A model generated the notes under the pieces. That model made no database searches. It had not been told where the DNA came from and saw only the letters and a list, made by a program, of their open reading frames with translations. DNA of 64,000 nucleotides from Streptacidiphilus sp. ASG 303. Its GTDB lineage: Bacteria > Actinomycetota > Actinomycetes > Streptomycetales > Streptomycetaceae. The translations under genes and the position numbers were made by a program. Below, piece after piece: positions 24,725-33,600 of this stretch (the first letter of the stretch is position 1; each line of letters begins with the position of its first letter). The DNA lies in NCBI RefSeq assembly GCF_020991365.1, contig NZ_JAJLRA010000001.1:238142-302141 (forward strand). Reading direction: 5' to 3'.

Positions 24725-27700
24725 ATGTCCGACAACGTCCGCATCAGCCTGTTCGGCGGCTTCCGGGTGGTGGTCGGGGACCGCCCCGTCGCCGCCGGGG
24801 AGTGGCGGCTGCGCAAGGCCAGGACCCTGCTGAAGCTGCTGGCCCTGGCCCCGGGCCACCGGCTGCACCGGGACCGGGTCTACGACCTGCTGTGGCCCGA
24901 CCTGGACCCCGCGGCCGCCGCGAACAACCTGCACCAGGTGCTCCACGCCGCCCGGCGCGCCCTGACCGCGGCCGGGGCCCCCGGGGACGTGGTCGTCCTG
25001 CGCGACGACACGGTCGTCCTCGGCCCGGAGGGCGGCGTCCGGGTCGACCTCGACGACCTGGAGGAGGCGGCCCGGCGCGCGTCCGCGGGCGGCGGGTCGG
25101 CGGAGTACCGCGCCGCGCTCGACCTGGCCGGGGGCGAGCTGCTCCCCGAGGACGCCTACGAGCCGTGGACGCAGGAGGCGCGCGACGCCGCGGACGTGCG
25201 GCGCACCCGGCTGCGGGCGGGCCTCGCCGGGGCGCTGGAGCGGGAGGGCCGCCCCGCCGAGGCGGTCGAGGTGCTGGAGGCCCTGGCCGCCGAGGACGGG
25301 TTCGACGAGCCGGTCCGCCGGGCCCTGATGCGGACCCTCGCGGCCGCGGGGCGGCGGCGCGAGGCGCTGGCCGTGTACGAGCGGCTGCGCGACGCGCTCC
25401 GCAGCGGCACCGGGTCCGACCCGGACCCGCAGACCCGGCGGCTGTACCGCACCCTGCTGGCGGGCTCGGTCGAGGACGGGGACGGGGACGGGGACGGGGA
25501 CGGGAACGCGATCGGGGACGGGAACCGAAACGGGGACGGGAGCGAGGACGGGGGGCCCGGGCCCGGCCCCGCGCCCCGGCACAACCTGCCCGCGCAGACG
25601 ACCAGCTTCGTCGGCCGGGAGCGCGAGACTGCCGAGGTGGAGGAGCTGCTGGCCCGGAGCCGGCTGGTGACCCTCACCGGGCCGGGCGGCTGCGGCAAGA
25701 CCCGGCTGGCCCTGGCCGTCGCGGCCCGCCGCACCGGCGCCGTCCGCGACGGCGTGTGGTTCGTCGACCTCGCCGCGTTCACGGAGCCCGGGCTCGTCCC
25801 GGACGCGGTCGCCGAGGTGCTCGGCGTCCGCCTGCCGCGGTCCGGCGGGACGGCGGCGGCGCTGGCCGCCCGGCTGGCCGGACGGGAGCTGCTGCTCGTG
25901 CTCGACAACTGCGAGCACCTGGTCGACGCGTGCGCCGCCCTCGTCGCGGAGGTCCTGGCCCGCTGCCCGGGGGTCACCGTGCTCGCGACCGGCCGGGAGC
26001 CGCTGCGGGCCTACGGCGAGCGCACCTGGCGGGTGCCCTCGCTCGGACTGCCGGACCCGCGCCGGCTGCCGGCCCCGGCCGCGCTCGGCCGCTTCGCGTC
26101 GGTGCGGCTGTTCACGGAGCGGGCGGCGGAGGTGGCGCCCGGCTTCCGGCTCGGCCCCGGCAACGCGGCGGCCGTGGCGCAGATCTGCTTCCGGCTGGAC
26201 GGGATGCCCCTGGCCCTGGAGCTGGCGGCCGCGCAGGTGCGCGTCCTGGAGCCGCGGCAGGTCGCCGACCGGCTCGACGACGCGCTCACCCTCCTCGGGC
26301 AGGGCGGCAGGCGTGCGGTGACGCGGCAGCGGACCCTGCTGGCGACCCTGGAGTGGAGCCACCGGCTGCTCGACCCCGGGGAGCGGCGGCTGCTGCGGCG
26401 GCTGGCGGTCTTCGCCGGGAGCTTCTCCCTGGCCGGCGTCGAGGAGGTGTGCGGCGAGGACGGCGACCCGGACGGCGTGCTGGGCGCCCTCGGCCGCCTT
26501 GTCGACAAGTCGCTCGTCCTCGTGGAGCGCCACGGCGGCGAGGCGCGCTACCGACTGCTGGAGACGATCCGCCAGTACGCGCGGGAGCGGCTGCGCGAGG
26601 CCGGGGAGCAGGCGGGGACCGAACGGCGGCACCGCCGCTTCTACCTGGCGCTCGCCGAGGCCTACGAGCCCGAGCCGCAGCCCGGGGCCGGGTCGGAACG
26701 CGGGCAGGGGCACGGGCAGGGGCAGGGGGCCGGGGTCCCCGGCGGCACGCCGGTGCAGCTGGAGGCCGACCACGACAACCTGCGCGCCGCGCTCGGCTCG
26801 GCCCTCGGGAGCGACCCGGAGACGGCGCTGCGGCTGGCGGTCGCCCTGCGGCTGTTCTGGACCGAGCGCGGCTACTTCGCCGAGGGCCGGCACCGGCTGG
26901 AGTCGGCGCTCGCCGCCGCCCCGGAGCCGACCCCGCTGCGGGCGCGGGCCCTCGCCGCCCTGGCCGTGCTCGCGATCCGGCTCGGCGACTGCTCCCGGCC
27001 GGTGTCGGCCGCCGCGGAGGCGGTGGCGGTCCACCGGGCGGGCCGGGACCGGGCCGCGCTGGCCTACGCCCTCCACCGGCAGTCGGTCCTGCTGTGGATG
27101 TGCGGCGCCTGGGACGCGGCGGACCGGGCGCTCGACGAGGCGTGCGCGCTCGCCCGCGGCGCTCCCACCGCCCGCGTGCCCGCCGTCCTGGCGGCCGCCG
27201 CGTACCAGCGGGGGATCCGCGCCGCCTCCCTCGGCGACGGCGCGGCCGCCCGGGCCGCGTTCGCCGGGAGCCTGGACCTGCTGGCGGACCTCGACGGCGC
27301 CACCGGGCCGTTCCTCCCCGTCATGACGCCCGGCTACGTCGTGGAGGAAGGCGCCGGGGGCCGCGTGTCGGTGTACTTCGAGGAGACCGTGCTGGCGGGG
27401 CGGCTGGTGGGCGCGGCGCAGGCCCGCGGGTACGCGCTGGCCAACCTGGCGTGGGCCGCCCGGCTCGACGGCGACACGGACGGGGCCGCCGCGGCGGCGG
27501 AGCGGAGCGCCGCGTGCTTCCGGGACCTCGGGGACCCCCGCGGGGAGTCGCTGGCCCTCAACGCCCTCGGCAACATCTGCCGTGCCCGCGGGGACCGCGC
27601 CGCCGCGCGGCGGCACCTGGAGGCGAGCCTGGCGGTCAGGCGGCGCCTCGGCGACCGCCGCGAGGTCGGGATCACCCTCGGCTGCCTCGGCCTGCTGGCG

Positions 27701-28099
27701 CTGTCCGCCGGCGACCTCGACGGCGCGCGGGCGGCGGTCGGCCGGGCGCTCGCCGGGTTCGAGGAGGCCGACGACGTCCCGGGCCGGACCAACAGCCTGC
27801 TCCACCTCGGGCTCGTCGCCCGGGCGGCGGGCGACACCGCCGCTGCGCGGGCCCTGCTCGTCCGCGCCCAGGAGCTGGAGCACGTCGCCGGGTCGCGGTG
27901 CGCCGCCGGGTGGGTGGCGGTCGTGCTGGCGCGGCTCGCGGAGGAGGCGGGCGACCGCGTCGGCGCCGACGCGGCCACCGCCCGGGCCAGGGCGCTCTTC
28001 ACCGGGCCCGGCGACGCGCGCGGCCTCGCCCACCTGCGCCGGACCGGCCCGGCGGCGGCCGCACCGGCGGGCCGAGGGGCGGGGGCGGCGCCGGCGTGA
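24725..28099 (+). CDS. Large SARP/AfsR-type regulator: DNA-binding, BTAD, NB-ARC ATPase and TPR
   Basis: 1124 residues from the ATG at 24725; a GTG at 24713 is an alternative. A TAGGGT hexamer at 24704-24709 is a likely -10. The N-terminal winged-helix domain (ISLFGGFRVVVGDR, LRKARTLLKLLAL) and bacterial transcriptional activation domain (LWPDLDPAAAANNLHQVLHAARR) occupy about residues 4-240. A Gly/Asp linker from a 6-bp repeat (25477-25550) leads to an NB-ARC-like ATPase with Walker A GPGGCGKTR (about 318) and LLLVLDNCEHL as Walker B. TPR-type helices fill the last 400 residues. Proteins of this design activate nearby genes via heptamer direct repeats; such repeats sit just upstream of the next gene. 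Confidence 0.9.
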   Translation: MSDNVRISLFGGFRVVVGDRPVAAGEWRLRKARTLLKLLALAPGHRLHRDRVYDLLWPDLDPAAAANNLHQVLHAARRALTAAGAPGDVVVLRDDTVVLGPEGGVRVDLDDLEEAARRASAGGGSAEYRAALDLAGGELLPEDAYEPWTQEARDAADVRRTRLRAGLAGALEREGRPAEAVEVLEALAAEDGFDEPVRRALMRTLAAAGRRREALAVYERLRDALRSGTGSDPDPQTRRLYRTLLAGSVEDGDGDGDGDGNAIGDGNRNGDGSEDGGPGPGPAPRHNLPAQTTSFVGRERETAEVEELLARSRLVTLTGPGGCGKTRLALAVAARRTGAVRDGVWFVDLAAFTEPGLVPDAVAEVLGVRLPRSGGTAAALAARLAGRELLLVLDNCEHLVDACAALVAEVLARCPGVTVLATGREPLRAYGERTWRVPSLGLPDPRRLPAPAALGRFASVRLFTERAAEVAPGFRLGPGNAAAVAQICFRLDGMPLALELAAAQVRVLEPRQVADRLDDALTLLGQGGRRAVTRQRTLLATLEWSHRLLDPGERRLLRRLAVFAGSFSLAGVEEVCGEDGDPDGVLGALGRLVDKSLVLVERHGGEARYRLLETIRQYARERLREAGEQAGTERRHRRFYLALAEAYEPEPQPGAGSERGQGHGQGQGAGVPGGTPVQLEADHDNLRAALGSALGSDPETALRLAVALRLFWTERGYFAEGRHRLESALAAAPEPTPLRARALAALAVLAIRLGDCSRPVSAAAEAVAVHRAGRDRAALAYALHRQSVLLWMCGAWDAADRALDEACALARGAPTARVPAVLAAAAYQRGIRAASLGDGAAARAAFAGSLDLLADLDGATGPFLPVMTPGYVVEEGAGGRVSVYFEETVLAGRLVGAAQARGYALANLAWAARLDGDTDGAAAAAERSAACFRDLGDPRGESLALNALGNICRARGDRAAARRHLEASLAVRRRLGDRREVGITLGCLGLLALSAGDLDGARAAVGRALAGFEEADDVPGRTNSLLHLGLVARAAGDTAAARALLVRAQELEHVAGSRCAAGWVAVVLARLAEEAGDRVGADAATARARALFTGPGDARGLAHLRRTGPAAAAPAGRGAGAAPA
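25474..25550 (+). repeat. In-frame GACGGG-type repeat in the SARP linker
   Basis: Hexamer repeats encode a Gly-Asp/Asn linker between the BTAD and ATPase domains. Confidence 0.8.
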
Positions 28100-28158
28100 G
28101 CACGACCGGCGGGAACGGGCCCGGCGCGAACGGGCCCGGCGGGAATGCACAGCGGGGG

Positions 28159-28203
28159 TGCACAGCGGCTGCTAAGCCGGTGCTAAGCGCCCCGCCGTAG
28201 CGT
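28159..28203 (+). promoter_or_regulatory. SARP-type operator and promoter of the FAD oxidoreductase
   Basis: Three heptamers, TGCACAG (28159-28165), TGCTAAG (28170-28176) and TGCTAAG (28181-28187), start exactly 11 bp apart. A TAGCGT -10 hexamer lies at 28198-28203, 10 bases after the last one. SARP proteins are known to bind such repeats at 11-bp pitch close to the -10 in place of a -35. The SARP-like gene ends just upstream. Confidence 0.7.
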
Positions 28204-28242
28204 CCCAGGCGTCGGAACGAGATTCCACCCAGGGAGGCCGAC

Positions 28243-29655
28243 ATGTCGATCGACACGGAGCGGGGTGTCCTCGGGGACGCCACCATCGGCGAGCTGGAGG
28301 CGGCGCTGCGCGGCACGGTGGTGCGGCCCGGCGACGCCTCGTACGACGAGGCCCGGACGGTCTGGAACGGCGCCCACGACCGGCGGCCGGCCCTGGTGGT
28401 GCGGTGCGCCGGGACGGCGGACGTGGTGCGGGCGGTCGAGTTCGCGCGCAGCCAGGACCTGCTGGTCGCGGTGCGGGGCGGCGGGCACAGCATCGCCGGG
28501 TTCTCGACCTGCGACGGCGGCGTCGTCGTCGACCTGTCCGGGATGAAGGGGATGCGGGTCGACCCGGCGCGGCGCCGGGCGTTCGCCCAGCCGGGGCTGA
28601 CCTGGGCGGAGTTCGACAACGAGACGCAGGCGTTCGGCCTGGCCGTGACCGGGGGCCTGGTCTCGTCGACCGGAATCGCCGGCTTCACGCTCGGCGGCGG
28701 GGTGGGCTGGCTGGTCCGCCGGTACGGCCTGACCTGCGACAACCTGGTCGGGGCCGACGTCGTCACCGCGGACGGCCGCCTGGTGCACGCGGACGCGGAG
28801 GAGAACGCCGACCTGTTCTGGGCGCTGCGGGGCGGCGGCGGCAACTTCGGCGTCGTCACGTCGTTCGAGTACGCGCTGCACCCGGTGGGGCCCCAGGTGA
28901 TGGCGGGCCTGGTCTTCTACCCCCTCGACGAGGCGCGGCAGGTCGTCACCCGGTGGCGGGACCTGACGGCCGGGGCGCCGGACGAGCTGACGACCATGGT
29001 CGTGATGACCACGGCGCCGCCGGTGCCGTTCCTGCCCGAGGAGGTGCACGGCACCCGGGTGGTGGCCGTCGGCTGCATGTACGCGGGCGCCCTCGCGGAC
29101 GCCGAGGAGGCGGTCCGCCCGCTGCGGACGCTGGGCACGCCGATCACCGACCTCGTCGGCCCCCTGCCCTACACCGCCATGCAGACGCTGCTGGACCCGC
29201 TGTGGACGCCCGGGGCGCACAACTACTTCACCTCGACGTTCGTCGAGCCGTCCGACGCCGCGCTGGACGCGGTGCTGCGGCTGCACCGCACCACGCCGAC
29301 GCCCTCCAGCGAGCTGCACCTGCACCAGCTCGGCGGCGCCTGCGGCCGCGTCCCCGCGGACGCGACCCCCTTCAGCCGGCGCGACGCGCAGGTCCTGTGC
29401 AACGTGATCGCCCGCGCCCCCGGGCCGGAGGGCTTCGACGGGCACGTGGCGTGGGCGCGCGCGGCCCGGGATGAGGTCGCCCGGCACGGCGGGGGAGGCA
29501 TGTACGTCAACTTCACCGGCGACGCGGCGGAGGACAAGGTGCGCGCGTCCTACCCGGAGGCCGTGTACGACCGGCTGGTGCGGGTCAAGGACGCGTACGA
29601 CCCCACCAACCTCTTCCGGCTCAACCAGAACATCCGCCCGTCCGCCGCGGCCTGA
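28243..29655 (+). CDS. BBE-type FAD-linked oxidoreductase
   Basis: 470 residues, with GGGAGG before the ATG. The PCMH FAD-binding domain carries VAVRGGGHSIAG, whose His is the covalent FAD attachment site in this family, and GGGVGWLVRRYGLTCDN. The second Cys anchor of bicovalent members is not evident. The C-terminus has the BBE motif NYxxPxNLFxxNQNI-like (DAYDPTNLFRLNQNI). These enzymes oxidise sugars, alcohols or alkaloid- and polyketide-like substrates using O2. The SARP-type operator directly upstream suggests activation by the preceding regulator; no other biosynthetic genes are adjacent, so the substrate is open. Confidence 0.9.
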   Translation: MSIDTERGVLGDATIGELEAALRGTVVRPGDASYDEARTVWNGAHDRRPALVVRCAGTADVVRAVEFARSQDLLVAVRGGGHSIAGFSTCDGGVVVDLSGMKGMRVDPARRRAFAQPGLTWAEFDNETQAFGLAVTGGLVSSTGIAGFTLGGGVGWLVRRYGLTCDNLVGADVVTADGRLVHADAEENADLFWALRGGGGNFGVVTSFEYALHPVGPQVMAGLVFYPLDEARQVVTRWRDLTAGAPDELTTMVVMTTAPPVPFLPEEVHGTRVVAVGCMYAGALADAEEAVRPLRTLGTPITDLVGPLPYTAMQTLLDPLWTPGAHNYFTSTFVEPSDAALDAVLRLHRTTPTPSSELHLHQLGGACGRVPADATPFSRRDAQVLCNVIARAPGPEGFDGHVAWARAARDEVARHGGGGMYVNFTGDAAEDKVRASYPEAVYDRLVRVKDAYDPTNLFRLNQNIRPSAAA

Positions 29656-29670
29656 CCCGGCGCCGCCACC

Positions 29671-29704
29671 GGTCCGCCCGGCCCGCCTCCGGGCCGGGCG
29701 GGCC
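29671..29704 (+). terminator. Terminator after the FAD oxidoreductase
   Basis: Perfect 12-bp stem with a CCTC loop, extended by a G-T pair and two further pairs, 16 bases after the stop. Confidence 0.7.
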
Positions 29705-29751
29705 GCTGCGCCCGCCCGGGCGGGCGGCGCGCCGTGTGGTAGGGAGGGACG

Positions 29752-30435
29752 GTGCCCCCTCTCCTCCCCCGCCTCCCCCCGGACGGAGGGGCCGCCGCGC
29801 TGCGGTCGGCCCTCTCCCGCAACGGCGTGCTGCTGGAGGTGCTGGACCGCGCGGCGGGACTGGACCTCCCCGGCTGGTACCTGACGGGGGGATGCGTCGT
29901 CCAGACGGTGTGGAACGCCGTCACGGGCAGGCCGCCCGCCCACGGCATCAAGGACTACGACCTCTTCTTCTTCGACGACCGCGACCTCTCGTGGGAGGCG
30001 GAGGACGCGGTGGTCAGGGCGGCCGGGGACGCCTTCGGCGGCCTGACCGCCGAGGTGGAGGTCCGCAACGAGGCCCGGGTCCACCTCTGGTACGAGGAGA
30101 GGTTCGGCGTCCCGTGCGCCCCGCACGGCTCCACGGAGGCGGCCATCGACAGCTTCGCCGCGACCACCTGCTGCGTGGGAGTGCGGCTGGAGACCGGCGG
30201 CCGGTGGCGGGTCTACGCGCCGCACGGGCTCTCCGACGTCTTCGGCCTCGTCGTGCGGCCGAACCCGGTGCTCGCCCCGCGCGAGGTGTACGAGGCGAAG
30301 ACGGAGCGCTGGCGGCGGCAGTGGCCGGAGCTGACCGTGCTGGACTGGCCGTCGGACCCGGGCGGGCGGCAGCCGCCGCGCGGCGGGCCCCGCCGCGGCG
30401 GCGGACCGGAACGGGCGGGGCGGCCCGCTAGGTGA
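29752..30435 (+). CDS. Nucleotidyltransferase-fold protein (NTP_transf_6-like)
   Basis: 227 residues from the GTG at 29752. TAGGGA at 29740-29745 ends 6 bases earlier and no ribosome site is present, so a leaderless mRNA is likely. WYLTGGCVVQTVWNAVTGRPP followed by IKDYDLFFFD (about residues 42-78) matches the DUF925/NTP_transf_6 family, in which the GG and D-x-D residues form a polymerase-beta-like nucleotidyltransferase site. The C-terminal 25 residues are Arg/Gly-rich. The function of the family is unknown. There is no neighbouring HEPN-type gene, so it is not an evident toxin-antitoxin pair. Confidence 0.75.
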   Translation: MPPLLPRLPPDGGAAALRSALSRNGVLLEVLDRAAGLDLPGWYLTGGCVVQTVWNAVTGRPPAHGIKDYDLFFFDDRDLSWEAEDAVVRAAGDAFGGLTAEVEVRNEARVHLWYEERFGVPCAPHGSTEAAIDSFAATTCCVGVRLETGGRWRVYAPHGLSDVFGLVVRPNPVLAPREVYEAKTERWRRQWPELTVLDWPSDPGGRQPPRGGPRRGGGPERAGRPAR

Positions 30436-30446
30436 CGGTGCGTCAC
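30432..30446 (+). terminator. Small hairpin spanning the stop of the nucleotidyltransferase gene
   Basis: GTGACG and CGTCAC arms with a GTG loop. The stop codon lies in the left arm. G/C-rich imperfect hairpins follow to about 30520. Termination is plausible but not strong. Confidence 0.35.
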
Positions 30447-30634
30447 GGCCGGCCGCCGCGCGCCGCCGCGCGCCGGCGGGCCCGCCGGCCGGGCGCGGGG
30501 CCCGCGGGGGCCGGCCGGCGGTGGGGGCGGACGGCCGGCGGGGGCGGCGGGGAGCCGGGCCGGGGAACCGGATGTTCACCCCGATGATCCGTCACCGTCC
30601 CCGCGAACACGGTCCGCAGGCCGCGACGAGGCCC

Positions 30635-30640
30635 TACTGT
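30635..30640 (+). promoter_or_regulatory. Candidate -10 of the NAGPA/phosphoesterase gene
   Basis: TACTGT ends 7 bases before the ATG at 30648 and no Shine-Dalgarno is present, implying a leaderless transcript. No clear -35 was found. Confidence 0.4.
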
Positions 30641-30647
30641 CCCACCC

Positions 30648-33600
30648 ATGCGACGTACACGTACCTTTGCCGTGCGGCCGCCGGGCGTCCTGCCCGGCGG
30701 CCGTCCTCCGCTGCCCGCCGCGGGACTGCGCGTGCCCGCAGCCCTGCTCGCCGCCCTCGCCGTGGTCGGGGCGGCCGCCGCACCGACCGGGCCGCAGCGC
30801 GGCGGCGGGGCGGCCGTGCGGACGGTCGCCGCGGTCGCGGACGGACCGGTGCGGGCCGCCCGCCCCGGCAGCGCGGACGGGGAGGGCGGCCCCGTCCCGG
30901 CGGGCCCGCGCGTCCCGGTGCCGCCGGACGACGGGGCCGGGGTGGGGGCGGGGACCCGGACCGCACCGGCGGCGCGCGGACGGGCCGCGGAGGCGGCGGC
31001 CGGGTCCGCGGACTCGCTGGACGTCTCCTCGTCCACCCGGACGATCGCCCCCGGGGTGACGCTGACCCGCGAGCGGACCGTCGACCCGGCGGGGTTCCTC
31101 GACGGGTACGTGCTCCGCGCCGACCTGGACGGACCCACCCGGCCGCGGCTGCTCGCCCCCACCGTGAGCGGCACCTCCGCACCGACCGCCCTCGCCGACG
31201 GCGCGGGCGCGGCCGCCGCCGTGAACGGCGACTTCTTCGCCATCGACACCACGAACGCCCCGATCGGCCCCGAGGTGCGGGACGGCGCGCTGCTGAAGGC
31301 GGGCGCCGCACCGGCCCCGGTCGCCGGCGTCGGACAGGACGGCGTGGGCCGCATCGCCGACCTGCTGCTGGAGGGCGCAGCGACCGTCGGCGGGGTGCGC
31401 CACGACCTGGCGGGGCTCAACCCCGGCTCGGTGCCGGCCGACGCCCTCGCCCTGTACACCCCGGACTGGGGCCCCGGCGACCGGCGGTTCGCCGTCCCGG
31501 CGGGCGCGGACGCCGTCGAGCTGGAGGTCCGGGACGGCAGGGTCGCCGCCGTGCACGAGGGGGCCGGGCGCACACCGGTACCGGACGGCGCGCAGGTGCT
31601 CCTCGCCACCGGGAGCACCGCGGACGCCCTGGCGCGGACCGCCCCCGGCACCCCGGCGGCGGTGGAGTACCACGCCCGGACCTCGGCGCCCTCGCCGTTC
31701 TCGCTGGCCCTGGGGGCCCACCTGGTCCTGGTGCGCGGCGGCGCCGTCGCCCCCGTCGACACCTCCGACGCGGGCAACAGCGCCCTCAAGCCCCGGACCG
31801 CGATGGGCTGGACGGCGGACCGGCGGCTCGTGCTGTACGTCGCCGACGGCTCCTCCAGCCGCTCCCGCGGCCTCACCGCCCTCCAGCTCGCCGAACGCAT
31901 GAGGGCGCTCGGGGCGGTGGACGCGGTGATGCTCGACGGCGGCGGCTCCTCGCAGCTCGTGGCCCGCCGCCCCGGCGGCACCGGCGCCGAGGTGGTGAAC
32001 GCCCCCTCGGACGGCGCGCAGCGGGTCGTGCCCAACGCGGTGGGCCTGGTCCCGCCGGCCGGCTCCGGGCGGCTGCACGGCATCGACGTGCGGCTGCGCT
32101 CGGACCGGCTCTTCCCCGGCCTGTCGCGGGACGTCGCCGCGTCCGGCTACGACGAGGCGCTGGGCGCGGCACCGCTGGGCGCGGCCCGGTGGCGGACCGT
32201 GCCCGGCGGCCTGGCCCGGTCCGACGGGGCGGCCGTGCTGCGCGGCGCCCGGCCGGGCAGCGGGACGCTGGAGGCGCGCAGCGGGGCGGTGTCCGCGCAC
32301 GTGCCGCTGCGGGTGCTCGGCCCGCTGGACCGGCTGGAGGCCGACGTCCCGGCCCTGTCGCTGGAGCCGGGCGACTTCCGGGACGTCACGGTGACCGGCC
32401 GGGACGCCGAGGGCTTCGCCGCCCCCGTCGAACCCCGCGACGTGCACCTGGAGTACGACCCCGCCGTCGCCTCGGTGGCGGCCCGGCCCGACGGCACGCT
32501 GCGCGTCACCGGCCTGCCGGGCGGCGACGGCCGGGGCACGGTGGTCACCGCGACGGTGCAGGGCCGCGTGCTGCGCCTGCCGGTGACCGTGGGCCTCGCC
32601 GACACGCCGCTCGACCCCCTCGCCGACGCCTCCGCGTGGTCGGCCGCGGGCGCGAAGGCGACGGCGTCGGTGTCCTCCGTGGCGACCGGCGACCGGCCCG
32701 GGGCCGCGCCCGGGGAGCGCGGACTGCGCCTGGCCTACGACATGACCGGCCAGCCGACCGGCACCTCGGCCGCGTACGCGGTGGCCCGGCAGCCGCTCGC
32801 GGTGCCCGCAGGCGCCCAGCGGCTCGCGCTGTGGGTCCGCGGCGACGGCTCGGGGCACTGGCTGCGGGCGCAGCTGCGCTCGCAGGGCACGACGAACGTC
32901 CCCTTCACCTTCTCCCTGGCCGTGGACTGGACCGGCTGGCGCCGCGTCGAGGGGCCGGTCCCGACCGGTTTCACCGCGCCGCTGACGCTGGAGCGGCTCT
33001 ACCTGGTGCAGACCGACCCCACCCGGCGGACCGCCGGGGCGGTCGACCTCGCCCTGCTCGACGCCCGGGTGGGTGTGCGCCTCGACCTGCCGGACCGGCC
33101 GGACCAGCCGGACCCGGCCGTCGTCGAGGACGCCGACGGCCTCCCCGCGCCGGGGCGGTGGGCGTGGCGGTTCGCCGTCCTGTCCGACACGCACGTCAAC
33201 GCCGACGGCGGCACCGGCTCCTACGCCTACCGGCACACGGCGCGGGCGCTGGACGAGATCGCCGCGGCCCGCCCGGACCTCGTGCTGCTGTCCGGGGACG
33301 GCGTCGACCAGGACCGGCCGGCCGACTTCGCCCTGTTCCAGCGGCTTCTGACGGAACACCTGCCGGCCGGCGTCCCCCTGTACTGGGCGGTGGGCAACCA
33401 CGAGTCGGGCGCGGTGGCTGGCGGCACCCTGGAGCAGTTCACCGCCTCCACCGGGCGGCCGACCCGGCAGTCCTTCGACCACGCGGGCACCCGGTTCGTG
33501 CTGCTCGACTCGACCCTGGGGTCGCTGCGCCTGTCGGACTGGTCCCAGCTGGGATGGCTGCGGGAGCGGCTGGCGGACGCCGCCTCCGACCCGGCCGTGG

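Noticed and set aside
23555-28150. Minus-strand open frame of 1531 codons
   Set aside because: Antisense to the LD-carboxypeptidase and SARP genes, with a biased composition and no motifs.
28100-30435. Part of an antibiotic biosynthetic cluster controlled by the SARP-like gene
   Set aside because: Only one oxidoreductase and one unknown gene follow; there are no PKS, NRPS, terpene or RiPP genes in the window.
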